Positions 44,230-56,634 are shown, counted from the first letter of the stretch. The stretch: 64,000 bases of DNA from Dromiciops gliroides (GCF_019393635.1 NC_057863.1:639182306-639246305); one strand, 5' to 3'. Program-made: numbers and translations. Notes: generated from the sequence alone by a model not told the origin.

Positions 44230-46440
44230 AAGGCCTGTTTTAATTCTAAGTCAGTGAAACCTGTGTGGAAATTTTTTAAGCTTCTAAATCAAAAGACCAA
44301 TGTAATTCTTTTCTCTCTTTGAGAAGCAAGACTGTTTTCATTTTCTGGACAAATAGTCTCTATCATAGTGCCTTATACACAGTAGGTGCCTAATGTTTGA
44401 ATTGAATTGCAGCAGGTGTAGTTGTAGCTCATGGTGGCAATAAGATGGTCATTAATCCACACTGTCACTGATATTTGTGGCTCCCCCTCCTCCCTCTGAT
44501 CCCCTGCAGGCTTCATTGTCTCCTAGTCTTCTCAGATCTCGTTCTCTCCCCTCTGGTGACATTTATACTTGGCTTGCTTTCACTCTGGCCGGCACAGCCT
44601 GTTGGGGTCCTCTGAGCACCGTAGATGCCTGGTGACATTAACTGGGTAATGGCTCAGCCTGTAACGCATTGCAGGATAACTCTCCCTGCCTTTTCAGCCC
44701 TCATGTACACTTGAATGGCTCTGTGACCTCACTGATGTGTGACGCAGATCACCCACTATCCATCCTTGGCAACTCTCATCCGGGCTCTTGTAACCCCAGG
44801 CTAGGGAAGCCCTCTTTTCATTGCTGGGATCCTGGTGGGGTACATAGATTGCCCTTTGGTCCGGAAGCAGGGCTAGCCCATCCTTTCTTTCTAGTTATCC
44901 TCTTCTTTGGGGTGTCCTTTATGTGGTTCCACACTGTGCAGTTGTTCATTTATATGGGTTGCAGCCTGCTTGCGCTCACCAGGCACCTCCATGGGTGGCC
45001 CTCAGCGTCAGTTCTTTGGAACCTGGTATACTGTGAAGCCAGGATGTTTGTAGTGCTATGGAAATGGTGGGTCTTTGTTTTAGGGAGAGCCTTTGAATCA
45101 CTAAAAGAACATCAGTTTCTCAAAGTCAGTCCAGTCCACTCTTGCATTGCGTTTGGGGCCCACTTCCTTGTTTCCTTGCAGTGTCTTTCCAGATGGATGG
45201 ACTCTGTGGGTGTTCTACCCAGCTGAGCTAGGGGTGTTCTACACACCATCCTGTCTCTGACACTGACCAGGCCCCTTCATCTCACTTTGGATCTCAGGGT
45301 CTCTAGTACAGAGAAGAGGCTTCATAAACGACTGCTAAATTGAATAGAGTTTCTTACTATTTATTGTACAGAGAGATTTTTCAGCATTAACTCACCTCCT
45401 TAAAGTTTGATACCCTAAAAGTAACAGGTAAACGGGTTAATTTATGGGTATTATCCCACTTTAAGACAAAAAAAAAATGCCTAGTCAAGCTAATTTGAAA
45501 ACAGTGAAATGAATGAAGAGGGGAAGTATTCCTGATACATTCTCTTAACTCCTCCAAAATATTCCAAGGCAACCTCGCTGGTGAAGAACCCCACAAGCAG
45601 ATGTTCATGACGTTGGTTTTGGTTTTTAACTAAATATGTGGGTCCTGGTGTTTGTAATAGTAAATTATAAAATCTGTGCTGTCAGAAGACTGAATGCATT
45701 TGGAGGAAGTTAGAAATTTGATTAAAAAAAAATATCATTAAGCCAAACACAAACTTTGATTAAATGCAGTTGAATCCTAGTCACATTAACCATTGCTAAA
45801 ATGGAACCCAGAAAACTCAGTTCAAGGAACTGTTTTTTATGTTTAATGGCATTATTTTCTAAATTAAGTTATTTTTAGTCATCATACCCATTATAGTCTT
45901 GACTAGCAAAGACTGATGGAGCTTCTGGAATAGTTCAGCAGTAAACATGAATATTCTTGAAAAATAACAACATTATTTGCTTTTTTTAGTTCTTTGAAAA
46001 GTAAACCCTGTCTTTTGCCAGTAAAATTCAAAGATTAAAAATGCATGAAATTTTTTTTTGTGGTAGAGGTGGTTTCAGTTGTGGATGAGTTCTCCATTGA
46101 CCTGGGCCTCCTGCACAAGGTAGCATGGTATTATGGGAAGAATCTTGGCTGTGGCCTTGGCATCAGGCCACCTAATTCTGGTATCCTGACCCCGACCCTG
46201 CATCATCCTGCTTGGTCTGTTATTCTTAAAGCTCCCCAAGGGGGGTATGTTAGTGAGGGGAAAGGACAGCAAACAGATCCAGGATTGCTGAATATTTGAT
46301 GATTTGGGGGGGAGATTTGAAGGATTTTGTCAAGATTTAGAACAGTGATACAGCTTATTGTCTTCCATTGATTGTTAATTACAACTTGGTAATTCCAGGT
46401 TTTGGTGACAACATGTGTTTCTTACTCTTATGTGATAAAG
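44230..46440. other. Intron 1, mostly unassigned
   Basis: Longest stretch of intron 1 with few recognised repeats. The 185-residue plus-strand frame at 44669-45226 lacks motifs, splice signals matching its ends or domain structure, so I do not call it a gene. Confidence 0.45.
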
Positions 46441-46452
46441 AAGATAGTGGTG

Positions 46453-46603
46453 GGGGCAGCTAGATGGCGCAGTGGATAGAGCACCAGCCCTGGAGTCAGG
46501 AGGACCTGAGTTCAAATCCGGCCTCAGACACTTAACACTTACTAGCTGTGTGACCCTGGGCAAGTCACTTAACCCCAATTGCCTCACTAAAAAAAAAAAG
46601 AAG
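46453..46603 (+). mobile_element. SINE-A, subfamily A2
   Basis: TSD AAGAAGATAGTGGTG around 46438-46452 and 46604-46618. Confidence 0.94.
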
Positions 46604-46765
46604 AAGAAGATAGTGGTGAGCCCGGGATCAGGAAGACCTGGGTTCAAATCCTGCCTTTGGTGCTTGCCAGCTTTGTGACTCTGGGCTAGTTGCTTAACCT
46701 CTCTAGGCCTCAGTGTTAGGGTTGAACCGCATGATCTCTGTTACCCCTTCCAGCCCTAAATCCAC
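46604..46765 (+). repeat. MIR relic
   Basis: TCAGGAAGACCTGGGTTCAA, then CCAGCTTTGTGACTCTGGGC, then CCCCTTCCAGCCCTAAATC. Confidence 0.7.
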
Positions 46766-47033
46766 AAATTGCAGGTTTGGGAATTTAGTTGTCTGTAAGC
46801 TAAAGGGCAAAGAGGTAAGTGCTTTCAACAATCTAAAGTCTTAGCCTAAAGTTAGATGCCCTGGGTCCCTGCTGCATTCATCCCGTGAATAGGACTGCTG
46901 GACTGACTCGAAGCTGGGCTAGTTATGAAGGATAGATATAAAGAGAAGTCCCATGGCCTGTAATCTCAGGGACAAGACAGTAAGAGGCAGGGATATGGGA
47001 CTCTGACCGGGTTGAAGTGAGATGATAATGCAG

Positions 47034-47035
47034 GC

Positions 47036-47066
<31 letters not shown>

Positions 47067-47073
47067 CGCGCGC
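47034..47073. repeat. (TG)n-(CG)n microsatellite
   Basis: About 12 TG units switch to 8 CG units, all alternating purine-pyrimidine. Confidence 0.95.
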
Positions 47074-47169
47074 ACGATTTTCCCCCTCTGTCCTCTGCCC
47101 CATATATGACAGTTTCTGCAAACACAATGAACAAGATTGATTAGTCACCTGTTAGCAAATGAGTGAGTA

Positions 47170-47880
47170 ATTGCAAAATGCTTAGTCAGTGCCATGCCGG
47201 GCACATCATGGGCGCTGGGAAGGTGTTTATTCCCTGCACTGACAAAAGTAACTTTTAAAGACAAAAATGGAAATAGTCCCTGACCTCAAGGAGCTTACAT
47301 TTTATCGGGAGAAACAGTTACTCCACGTAGATCTATGTAAAATACATATGGGCCTAGGTAACTTCCTGGGGAGGAAGCTCAGGGTAGGTCTGCACCTGCT
47401 CCCCGCGGGGAGGCTCAGTGATTAGCCCAAGAGCACACAGCCAGCCTGGGGCAAGACCATGAAACCAGGTCTTCCTGCCTGACGGCATTTGGCTTTCTCC
47501 TGTACTATGCTATGCAGACAATAGAAACGATAGAAATAAAGTCATTTCTGTTAAGTAGGGGGATCAGAGAAGGCCTCCTGTGGGAGTTACCATTAGAGTT
47601 GGTCTCTGAAGGGAGCTAGGGATTCTAGAAGATGGACATGAAGAGGGACAGACAGCAAGGCCAGCTTGACCAGGCTGTGTGTAAAGAGGAGTTAAGTGTA
47701 TGAGACGAGGGAGGGTCGGATGGAGCCATGGAGAGAAGTGCTTTAGTGTAAATGCCCTGTCTGATCCAGAGGTTAATGAGGACCTCATGGTGGAGAGCTT
47801 GGAGAGCTGGCTTTCAGGGCACCAATAGGAAGCCGCTCAATGTGTTTGAGTAGGGGGTGATGGGATTCCTAGGTTTGGAG
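47170..47880 (+). repeat. Ancient interspersed repeat, long copy
   Basis: ATAGTCCCTGACCTCAAGGA then GCTTACATTTTATCGGGA; from 47560 AGAGAAGGCCTCCTGTGGGA. Confidence 0.6.
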
Positions 47881-48073
47881 CTGGTGGGGGTCTCCGAGGC
47901 TAGTTAATCTAACTCCCTTCTTTTATGGATGGGAGGAATGAAGTGAAGGGGCAAGTTCCCAGCAGAGATGGGAGTGCCCATTGAGAGCACAGGTGGAGAG
48001 GTCGGCCTTGGCAAAAGAGTCCCCTTTTCCTCCAGGACCTGGAGAAAAGGAAGGAAAGAGAGAATGGTGTCAG

Positions 48074-48646
48074 TGTAAGAAAAGACTCTCCAAAGACTCC
48101 CACGCCTCAAATATAGAGGAGAGCTGGTTGAGACAGAACAAAATTGTTTATTAAAAGGGATAGACAAGGGGGCAGCTAGGTGACGCAGTAGATAGAGCAC
48201 CGACCCTGGAGTCAGGAGTACCTGAGTTCAAATCCCGCCTCAGACACTTAACACTTACTAGCTGTGTGACCCTGGGCAAGTCACTTAACCCCCATTGCCC
48301 TGCAGAAAAAAAAGGGGGGGGGGATAGACTTGTGTGTTGGAGCCTCAGTTTCAAAGGCATAATGGAGCCCACAGTCCCCTGAGGGGCAAGGGCAATTTAT
48401 GCTTGAAAACCACAAAGGGGAGGGGTTATGGTAGAGAATAGACTGTCCTCTCCAAGAACAGGTGGGACACAGAAGCAGGATGTTTTGCAGCAATGGTTGA
48501 CCCACAAGGCTGGTTTAAGCCTGTTTGAGGTACACAGCTCAGCAAGGTTAGCCCATGAACACTAGCAAAGGTGTCTGGGAGTGAACAAGACTTTTGGCTC
48601 ATTGCAGGCTCCTGGTTGGCTCCTTTTGGCAAACAGGCTTATTACA
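48074..48646 (-). mobile_element. Solo LTR, family 5, with nested SINE
   Basis: Minus strand: TGTAATAAGCC to CTTTTCTTACA, with TGTAA/TTACA ends and a near TSD (TCAG/TCTG). AATAAACAATTTTG lies near 48140. A SINE-A is nested between U3 and R. Confidence 0.65.
48170..48318 (+). mobile_element. SINE-A, A2 head with A1 tail, nested in LTR
   Basis: GGGATAGAC on both sides; the tail is A-rich then G-rich. Confidence 0.92.
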
Positions 48647-48825
48647 TCTGTATATACAGTAAACTCATATGTTCATCTCAGGAGTATTTTTACATTGGGT
48701 AGCAATATAGAGGGGTTATGAAGTGTGCGCTTGGGGAGAGGGGGGGAGCTTACAAAATGGCCTTAATTTTCTTAGTGTGGTGAAAACATTAGCAAACAAG
48801 ATCATTTTGAAAATACTTCCACTTG

Positions 48826-49048
48826 TTGTTTAGTCATTTCAGACTCTTTGTGACACCCATTTGGGGCTTTCTTAGTAAAGAGACTGAAGCAGTTTGGCAT
48901 TTTCTTCTCCAGTGTGTCCCTATTTTACAGATGAGGAAACTGAGGCAAAAAGTGTTAACTGACTTGCCCAGGTCACACAGCTAGTAAGCATCTGAAATTG
49001 AATTTGAACTCAGGAAGAAGAGTCTATCCATGTACCACCTAGCTGCCT
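48826..49048 (-). mobile_element. SINE-B
   Basis: Complete minus-strand copy from TGTTGTTTAGTCATTTC to ACCACCTAGCTGCC. Confidence 0.82.
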
Positions 49049-49334
49049 GGTGTATTTGTCTTTAATGGGATCCAAACCCATATACTCTCATTCCTTTGCA
49101 TGTCAGATCTTTGATTTCATCATACACGTCCTCCCTCCCTCCCTGCCCCCAATTTGTAATAGCAGTCTAGCTGGAGCCAACTTGATCATGAGTCTGCCTG
49201 ATGGAGCCATTCTGGTCCTTGGAAGGGAGACAAACAGGCCATGAAGAGAATGGGGACCGCTCAATGCTCCCAAGTGAGGAAGCCCAGAAGGATTCTTGGG
49301 TAGGTTAATAGTAAGAGGAACAATAACCAGCAGT

Positions 49335-49525
49335 AACAATAGCATTTGAGTAGTACTTTAAGGTTTTCAAAATACTTTTATCTTTTTACAGATAAGGAAA
49401 CTGAGACTAAGGTTGAGTGACTTGGCTCTGGTCACACAGCTGGGAAGTGTCTGAGGAAAGATTTGAACTCAGGTGCTCCTGAATTCAAGTCAAGCAGTCT
49501 ATCTACTGTACCACCTAGCTATCCC
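49335..49525 (-). repeat. MIR relic
   Basis: TTTACAGATAAGGAAACTGA then ACCACCTAGCTATCCC. A second small MIR scrap, plus strand, is at 49605-49710. Confidence 0.68.
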
Positions 49526-49859
49526 ATAATTAGATTATAAATCAATTCATAAATAACTCATAATTACTCAAAATACTTTCCTGATAACAAAGCTGGGACA
49601 TAGGTGGAGAAGTAGTGTGGCCTGATGGATAGAGTGCCTGGCTTGCATGCTATGCGATCTTCTGTAGTCATTGAACCCAGCTGAGCCTCCATTTCCTTAC
49701 CTGTAAAACAGCCTTGAGGCCCTTCTCCATCAAGGAGTCTACCCCTTGTGCATAGATGATACAACTTGTACTCAGGTTTCACAACTGCAGAAGTCTTCTG
49801 TTGGTGACCCAAATGGGGCTGGGGGAGCAGGTAAAACAGGAAGATGTTGACTTGTTAAA

Positions 49860-50450
49860 GGTGTCATCCTCTGCCTTCGGCATTCTGTGCTAAGATCTGA
49901 ATGCAGAGGCACGGACATGGAGAAGAACAGTTCGACTGGACCAGAAAGTGCAGAAGAGGGACAATATGTGATGAGGCTGGAAAGATATGTTGGGTCCAGG
50001 TTGTACCAGACTCAAAAGCCACATGAAAGTTTATATTTGGTTCTGGAGGTAAAGGGGGCCCAAATAGGAGAGTGGCATGGTCAGAGCTGAGCCTAAAAGA
50101 AAATCCCTTTGGTATCTGGGGGATTGCTGGGTTTGGGGTAGGAGGGACTTGAGGCAGGGATAGCTGCTGTGGTCCAGGTAAGAGATGGTAAGGGCGGAGA
50201 AAAGGGTGTGGGGCGAGAAATGGAGTCAAGGTAGAAATGACAAGATTTATCAGTTGATTGGATGTGTAAAATGAGGAAGGGAAAGGAGGAGTTGAGGAAG
50301 AGTTGCTGAGTCTACAAACCAGAGACTGGAAGAAAGATACTGAGCTTTTGACAAGAATAGGGACTTTAAGTAGAAGAGTTAGGTTAATGATGAATTCTAT
50401 TTGGGGTACGTTGAATTTGAAATGGTTATAGAACATCCAGTTTAAATTAA
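49860..50450 (+). repeat. Ancient interspersed repeat, right part
   Basis: AGTGGCATGGTCAGAGCTGA, then CAGTTGATTGGATGTGTAAA, then CGTTGAATTTGAAATGG. The 190-residue minus-strand frame at 49864-50436 is its antisense translation. Confidence 0.6.
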
Positions 50451-50464
50451 TTAGCAGAGAAACT

Positions 50465-50580
50465 CATTGTGGCAATATCTACAAAGAGCAGGATGCAGAA
50501 TAAACCCGCAAAAAATCATTTCTCTATAGCGATAACAAAATCCAGGAGGAAATGATAGCAAGGGCTTTGAAGTTTACTAG
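50465..50580 (+). mobile_element. Short L1 ORF2 scrap
   Basis: Translates in part as RINPQKIISLYSDNKIQEE-like, matching the L1 ORF2 block seen at 16640-16690. Confidence 0.45.
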
Positions 50581-50644
50581 CGCTCTCTGTATCTCTCTTT
50601 CTCCCTCCTCTCACCCCTCCTTTGGTTGATTCTGACCGTGGGTA

Positions 50645-50745
50645 AACCCCTTGGCAGTAGGCACTTGCCCATTTTAGAGGTTGCGAAACTGAAGCTGAGG
50701 GAGGTTCAGTAACTTACCCAGGTCATCAGTGTAGCAAGAAGTATT
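50645..50745 (-). repeat. MIR relic
   Basis: CATTTTAGAGGTTGCGAAAC and AGTAACTTACCCAGGTCATC. Confidence 0.55.
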
Positions 50746-51059
50746 GGTAACACAGGTCTTTTCTGATCTCTTCCAAGTCTTTGGTGGATTATGGGATTGT
50801 GATTTTATGAGGTAGATGAACTATAAACTGAGACCCTTTTATGTGCTATATCTTTTGCTGAGGTTGGTATCAATTGTTGTTAATCAGTTAAGCATTCGTT
50901 AAGTGCTATGTGCCAGGCTCTGTGGACATACAAAGAAAGGCAAAAGCATGCCCTCTGCCCTCCCATTCATGATGCAAAAAATGGTACATGCAAAATTCAG
51001 TGTAGATTGGAGGTAACCCCCAGGGGAGGGGTGAAAGACTGGGAAAGGCCCCTTCTAGG

Positions 51060-52090
51060 CAGGAGAGTTGGAGCTGTCTTAAGGCAGAGGTGAGAAGGAA
51101 GATTCTCTAGACGTGGGGGGGATCCATTGGGCCCAAGGAAGAAAAAAAACCAACCCTAAACCTTTAGCTTTCATAATTCTTTTTCCCTTGATCTTAAATA
51201 GCTGTAACAAAATAACACTTGGATCTGATTAATAATGGACAGGACTGACGTGGGGACGACCTTTATCATATTTTTAAGAAGTTAGTCTCACTCGTCACTT
51301 GGGATGACCTCAAATGACTTCACTATTCTCCTCAGAGAATTCATCAGCCAACATCCTAATAACCATAAGAGGTATTGAGAAAACCTCATGAAAAGACAAG
51401 CACAATAATACATCAAAACCTTCAAAGCTCCAGTGACTCGTGCTATGAGGGTAACATCTGTGCAAAGCCGGGCTAAAATCTAGTATGTCCGTCATAGTGC
51501 GACAGCGTCTCAGGGCTCCTTAGAGGGACTGGGCAGACTCAGATACTGGGGGCACTTTACAAACCCTGCATTCTTGCTTGAAGTCTAAACTGCACTTGGG
51601 AAAAGTTAATAACTGATCCTGGAAAATATGGAAATATATTCAGATATATGTGGGATAATAGACTTGAAATAATATGCCTGTTAACTGTTAAATCTGTCAA
51701 GGGGGTTCTTGTGTAACACTATTGCTGGGCACTTAGCAGCAGTTTGTTTCTCTCATACGATGACCATATGGTGTGAGTATATTATTAGTAGTGGTTCATA
51801 GGACTTTGATAAATATGTATTTGGAATGAAAGTGTATGGAGAAACCAGCCAAGTGGAAAGACTCATAGGAGATCTGTTAAAAAGTAGGGGGAAAGGAATG
51901 TGTGTGAGTCACACACTACAGCCTCATTGGTGACTCCTGAGTCCCCCTCATCACTTGCTGCATTTATTAGAAAGTATGGAAAGCATTGCTGAAATTATTC
52001 TGTCAGATCATTCTGACAAAATGAAAAGGTAGATTAGCCCTTTGAAGCATACTCTCCCTAAGGGCTGACCCAGCAGCTCCTTTTTGTTGT
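51060..52090. other. Intron 1, unassigned
   Basis: No repeat or exon recognised. Confidence 0.45.
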
Positions 52091-52094
52091 TGTT

Positions 52095-52250
52095 TCTTTT
52101 TTCCCCCTTTCTTTAGTATTTTATTTTCCCCAAATTACACGTAAAAACAATTTTTAACATCCGTTTTATAAACTCTGAATTCCAAATGCCCCCCTCCCCC
52201 TTTGAGAAGGCAAACAATTCGATATAGTTATACACGGGTAGTCACCAGCA
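52095..52250 (-). mobile_element. Minus-strand L1 3' end
   Basis: TATTTTATTTTCCCCAAATT then AACAATTTTTAACATCCG, antisense to the L1 end at 10640. Confidence 0.7.
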
Positions 52251-52262
52251 GCTTCTTTTATT

Positions 52263-52428
52263 TATTTATTTTTTTATTTTTTAGTGAGGCATTGGGGTTA
52301 AGCGACTTGCCCAGGGTCACACAGCTAGTAAGTGTTTTTAAGTGTCTGAGGCCGGATTTGAACTCAGGTACTCCTGAATCCAGGGCCGGTGCTCTATCCA
52401 CTGCGCCATCTAGCTGTGCCCAGCAGCT
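52263..52428 (-). mobile_element. SINE-A, A2-like
   Basis: TSD CAGCAGCTTCTTTT on both sides; contains a TTTTT insertion. Confidence 0.93.
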
Positions 52429-52984
52429 TCTTTTGAAGGCCCTGGAGGCCCCATATATCCAAGAACAGCAGTGAACTCTGTGCCATTGAAACCGTTTTTC
52501 CAGCATTTGTCCTTAGGCAGTAGATTTTATAAGTTTGGGTAGCAAATGTGTTTTTATGATATACATTCAGAATGTTGATTTGTTATGCTGCCAAAAGAAA
52601 TCCCTTATTTGTGTAAACTTGATACAACAACCTTCTCTGACATCTGGAATATGTCTTTGAAAAGTTTTGGTTTCTGCTCTTCTCAGTAACCTGTCATTTA
52701 TCAGCTATTTGGTTCTTTGTGGCAAGAGACACTTTGAATAAGTCTATGATTGGATTTGTCAAATTTAGCAAAATAGAAAATGTTTTCTGTGCTTTCTATT
52801 TTTGAATTCGAATATTCATTTGTAAGCAGAATTTGTGTTCCTTCCTTGTTTCTAAGTGCTTATTACCAAAATGAGAGATGGCAACTTTTTTCCTTTTCTT
52901 GTCGAGTAAAGATTAATAAAAATAGTTCAATATGTTTTATTTCAAATGTTTTGGAAAGCTGACCTTAACACATTAAAAAAAATT

Positions 52985-53129
52985 GGGGGGGGGGTGAGGC
53001 AATTTGGGGTTAAGTGACTTGCTCAGGGTCACACAGCTAGTAAGTATCAAGTGTCTGAAGCTGGTTTTGAACTCAGGTACTCCTGGCTCCAGGGCTGGTG
53101 CTCTATCCACTGTGCCACCTAGCTGCCCC
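52985..53129 (-). mobile_element. SINE-A, A2-like
   Basis: Lies just right of a G run that replaced part of its T-tail. Confidence 0.92.
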
Positions 53130-53169
53130 TTAAAAATGTTTTTTTTTTTAAATAAAAAATCCTAAGTAC

Positions 53170-54375
53170 AGGACAAAGCAAGGGACTCAGGTTTTGGAGT
53201 GCTTTGTTCTCTATTTTTTTTTCATTCTTTTAATTTTGCTTTATTGTTTCTTGATTTTTCATTGTCATTAGCTTCCATTTGCTCAATCCTAATTTTTTTT
53301 TTTTTTTTTTAGTGAGGCAATTGGGGTTAAGTGACTTGCCCAGGGTCACACAGCTAGTAAGTGTTAAGTGTCTGAGGCCGGATTTGAACTCAGGTACTCC
53401 TGACTCCAGGGCCGGTGCTCTATCCACTGCGCCATCTAGCTGCCCCTCAATCCTAATTTTTAAGGAGTTATTTTCTTCAGAGAGCTTTTGTACCTCCTTT
53501 TCCATTTGGCCAATTGGGCTTTTCAAACTATTGACATTTTTTTCATGATTTTCTTGCATCACTCTCATTTCTCTTTCTATTTTTTTCCTCTGCCTCTCTT
53601 ACTTTATTTTCAAAGTCCTTTTTGAGCCCCTCTATGGCCTGAGACCAATTCATATTTTTCTTGGAAGCTTTGACTTTATCTTCTTCTGAGGGTATATTTT
53701 GATCTTCCTTGTCACCATAGAAACTTTCTAGGGTCAGCATTTTTTTCTGTTTGCTCATTTTCCCAGCCTATTTCTTGACTTTTAAGTCTGTTAAAGTGGG
53801 GCACTGCTTCCAGGGTAGAAAGTGCATTGTCCCAAGCTTCAGGGAGTTTGAGCAGCTGTTCTCTGGTCCTTAGTTCTTCCAAGGTGGTTTGATTTAAGGA
53901 TGGGTATGTTCACCACTGTGGCTGCAAGCTCTGGTGTGCTTTTCCTCTTCCTCTGCCTGGGACCGCCACCCAAGATTAGGACCCGGATGCAAGCATGGGC
54001 AAAACAAGAGTCCCGCCTCAGTGTCAGCAAAAAGACCTCTAAAATCTCCCCCTGGCCAACCACTGTGGGCTAAGTTCCAGAAGCAGCTGCTACAGGAGCT
54101 GATTCAGAGGCTCCCAAGGCCTGGTTTGCTGGGGCTGGGGCTGGGGCTGGGGCTGTGCTGTTGAGGCCTGCACTGGGCCACACTCCATTCATGAGAGATC
54201 TTTCCTACCAACCTAATAAGTTGTCTTTGACTGGAAAATTATTTCACCCTGTCCTTTTGTGGGTTCTGCTGCTCCAGGAATTGTCTTATGGCATTATCTG
54301 AAGGTATTTGGAGGGGTCTTGGGGAGAGCTCAGGCGAGTCACTGTCTTTCCTCTGCCCTCTTGGCTCTGCCCCTC
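53170..54375 (-). mobile_element. Minus-strand L1 5' end with ORF1 N-terminus
   Basis: Read right to left: 5' UTR from about 54375 (CTCTTGGCTCTGCCCCTC at the edge), then the ORF1 start at 53758. ORF1 begins MSKQKKML and contains ESFYGDKEDQN, like the plus-strand L1 at 14515. A charged, heptad-like coiled-coil region follows (EKEVQKLSEENNSLK). It is cut off near 53170 and interrupted by a SINE-A. Confidence 0.82.
53300..53446 (-). mobile_element. SINE-A (A2) nested in L1 ORF1
   Basis: TSD CTCAATCCTAATTTTT on both sides. Confidence 0.94.
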
Positions 54376-54515
54376 ATCTTTACCTTTCAGAGGACTTCAT
54401 TCTCAGACCAGACTTCAAGTAGGGGGTTTTCATTCAGTTCATTTAGTTCAAGCCACTGAAGAATGAGAAAATCCTGCAGTTTGCTTCAAATCACAATTTG
54501 TAGATAGCTTCTCCC

Positions 54516-54741
54516 CAGGCAGCTAGTTGGTGCAATGGATAGAATGCCAGGCATGTAGTCGGGAAGAGTCATCTTCCTGAATTCCAGTGTGGCCTCAGGC
54601 ACTTACTGGCTCTATGACCCTGGGCAAGTCACTTCACCCTGTTGGCCTCAGTTTCCCCATCTGTAAAATGAGCTGGAGCAGGAAATGGCCAAGAAAACGC
54701 CAAATGGGGCCAGGAAAAGTTGGACACAACTGAACAGCCAA
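54516..54741 (+). mobile_element. SINE-B
   Basis: Complete, ending GGACACAACTGAACAGCC. Confidence 0.85.
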
Positions 54742-54849
54742 AGTGATGTCATCATTTCAGGAGCTGCCCTGGTTGCACTCACTTTCTCAGCCCCACTCAC
54801 GGTCGAGATTTATCTGTTTCCTTGACAATCACTTTGCCTCCACTTTGTG

Positions 54850-54950
54850 TTGTCTTACACTAGAATGTAAACTCTTTGGGGGTAGAGACTGTCTTATTTG
54901 ATTAGTTTTATATGTTCGGTGCTTAGCACAATGTAATAAATGCTTTATCT
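54850..54950 (+). repeat. L2 3' end
   Basis: CTAGAATGTAAACTCTTTGG then GGTGCTTAGCACAATGTAAT. Confidence 0.7.
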
Positions 54951-55449
54951 TCTGGTGCTAAATAATTTTTAACTAAGCTAATTAAAACTCTGAAAATATC
55001 CTTTTGCCCCCTTTCCACTCAATGAAATAGAGCTACTGTTGACCAAAGTAAATTAGAGTTGAAATATTTCAATGGAAGTGCCAGATTTTGTTGTAATTTT
55101 AAGTACTTCAGTTTGTTATACTTAATTTTTCTAATAACTAATGTTTAAAAATGGTATTTCAAAATATGAATAATTTGTACCTTTCCCTTGAAACCATTCA
55201 AAGCTTCAGCACTTTACAGTGTATTGTATTCTATACGGTTAGAAAGAAAATCAGATCAAGTAGTCTTGAGGTGAGTGTGATTTTTTTTTTTTACATATAT
55301 ATAAATTTTATTACTTACTTTTAAGGAAATTACATGATTGAAGAGCTGAATGCAGAAAAAAAGGGATGTTTAGTTGTTTTCTAAAATAATTTTCCATAAA
55401 AACATTCAAGGGATTTTAAAATGGTGATATATTGGAAATAATTTTAAAC

Positions 55450-55575
55450 AACTGACAAGTATCTATTAAACACTTAAAATGGTGTTGGGCACCGGGCTAA
55501 GCACTGAGGATACAAATAAAAGGCCAAAAAAAAAAAAATAGACCTGCCTTCAAGGAGCTTACACTCTAGTGGGAG
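55450..55575 (+). repeat. Ancient interspersed repeat, short copy
   Basis: ACCGGGCTAAGCACTGAGGA then CTTCAAGGAGCTTACACTCT. Confidence 0.6.
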
Positions 55576-55661
55576 AAATAGCATTTTTGTAAAATAGGTG
55601 TGTTGTGGTTCAATAATAGGAAACATACATAAAGCAACATGTATGTAAACAGGTGTATTGT

Positions 55662-55860
55662 TGTTTTGTTGAGTCCAACTATATGATACTGGAGTTGATT
55701 TGCATTTCCTTCTCCAATGTGTCCCCATTTTACAGTGAAATAGGGGTTAAATGAGTTGCCCAGAGTCATATAGCTAAGTAAATGTCTGAGCACAGATTTG
55801 AACTCAGATCTTCCTGACTCCAGGCCTAGTGCTCTATCCACTGCACCACTCAGCTGCCTC
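55662..55860 (-). mobile_element. SINE-B, diverged
   Basis: GTTTTGTTGAGTCCAACTAT to CTGCACCACTCAGCTGCCTC. Confidence 0.78.
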
Positions 55861-55870
55861 AAATAGGTAT

Positions 55871-56305
55871 TGTGATGAAATAATGGGATTTTAGCAGATA
55901 CTCAAAGACCCACCTGTAGATTAATCTATACTGATTGAATCAAGTGAGAGTAATTGACAGCTGATTAAGCCTACTTCAAGTTAATTGGATTGTAATCACA
56001 CCTGGCTAGCCCTTAAGAAGGTATTGTTCTCAGAAACTAGACTGTGAACTCAACTTGAGAACACCTTCAAAACCAATGGATTTGGATGACGCCAACCAAT
56101 CACCTTGAAGCAGGGTGTAAGGACCGCCTCTGTTCCAGACGTATAAAAAAGCTTCCACAAACAGCTTGAGAAAAGGGTGTTCCTGATTAAAGCAGGCTCG
56201 TGGAGGAGAACTTCAGGAAGAACCCAACCAGGCTGGAACTCTAGGCTAGACTGGAGCTGAAGCTTCTGATTTAAGGTGACCACAATTTAGATTTTAAACA
56301 TCACA
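55871..56305 (+). mobile_element. Solo LTR, family 2, complete (435 bp)
   Basis: Perfect 7-bp inverted ends (TGTGATG/CATCACA) and a 4-bp TSD GTAT (55867-55870, 56306-56309). TATA-like GTATAAAAAAGC near 56142. A truncated relative is at 27455. Confidence 0.9.
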
Positions 56306-56634
56306 GTATATACAAGATATTTAAAGAATAGATTTTTTTTTTTTGGTTTTTCAAAAACTTGTTGCTCAAAATCGAAACTGAATAACCATACATATGCATG
56401 GGTATGTTCTCTTTGCTAACTGTTTGCTAGGAACAGTTGCTGCCATCGATTTATTCATTATTGAGATATTTATTTAGCAGGTTGTTAGAAACCTCACTCT
56501 TAGATGAGCTTCAATGCCATTGGGCAAACTGTATTTTTGCTTGAACAATAAGATATTTATCAGATATAGTCATATGCTGTCATTGTTTCTGTTTCTTCTT
56601 TGTAAAGAAACAAGTATTGATGTTTCCTTAATTT

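Noticed and set aside
44669..45226. 185-residue plus-strand ORF with hydrophobic segments
   Set aside because: No recognised motif, no supporting splice sites or promoter, and it lies in intron sequence with no sign of codon constraint.
49864..50436. 190-residue minus-strand ORF
   Set aside because: Antisense of an interspersed repeat present several times in the window.
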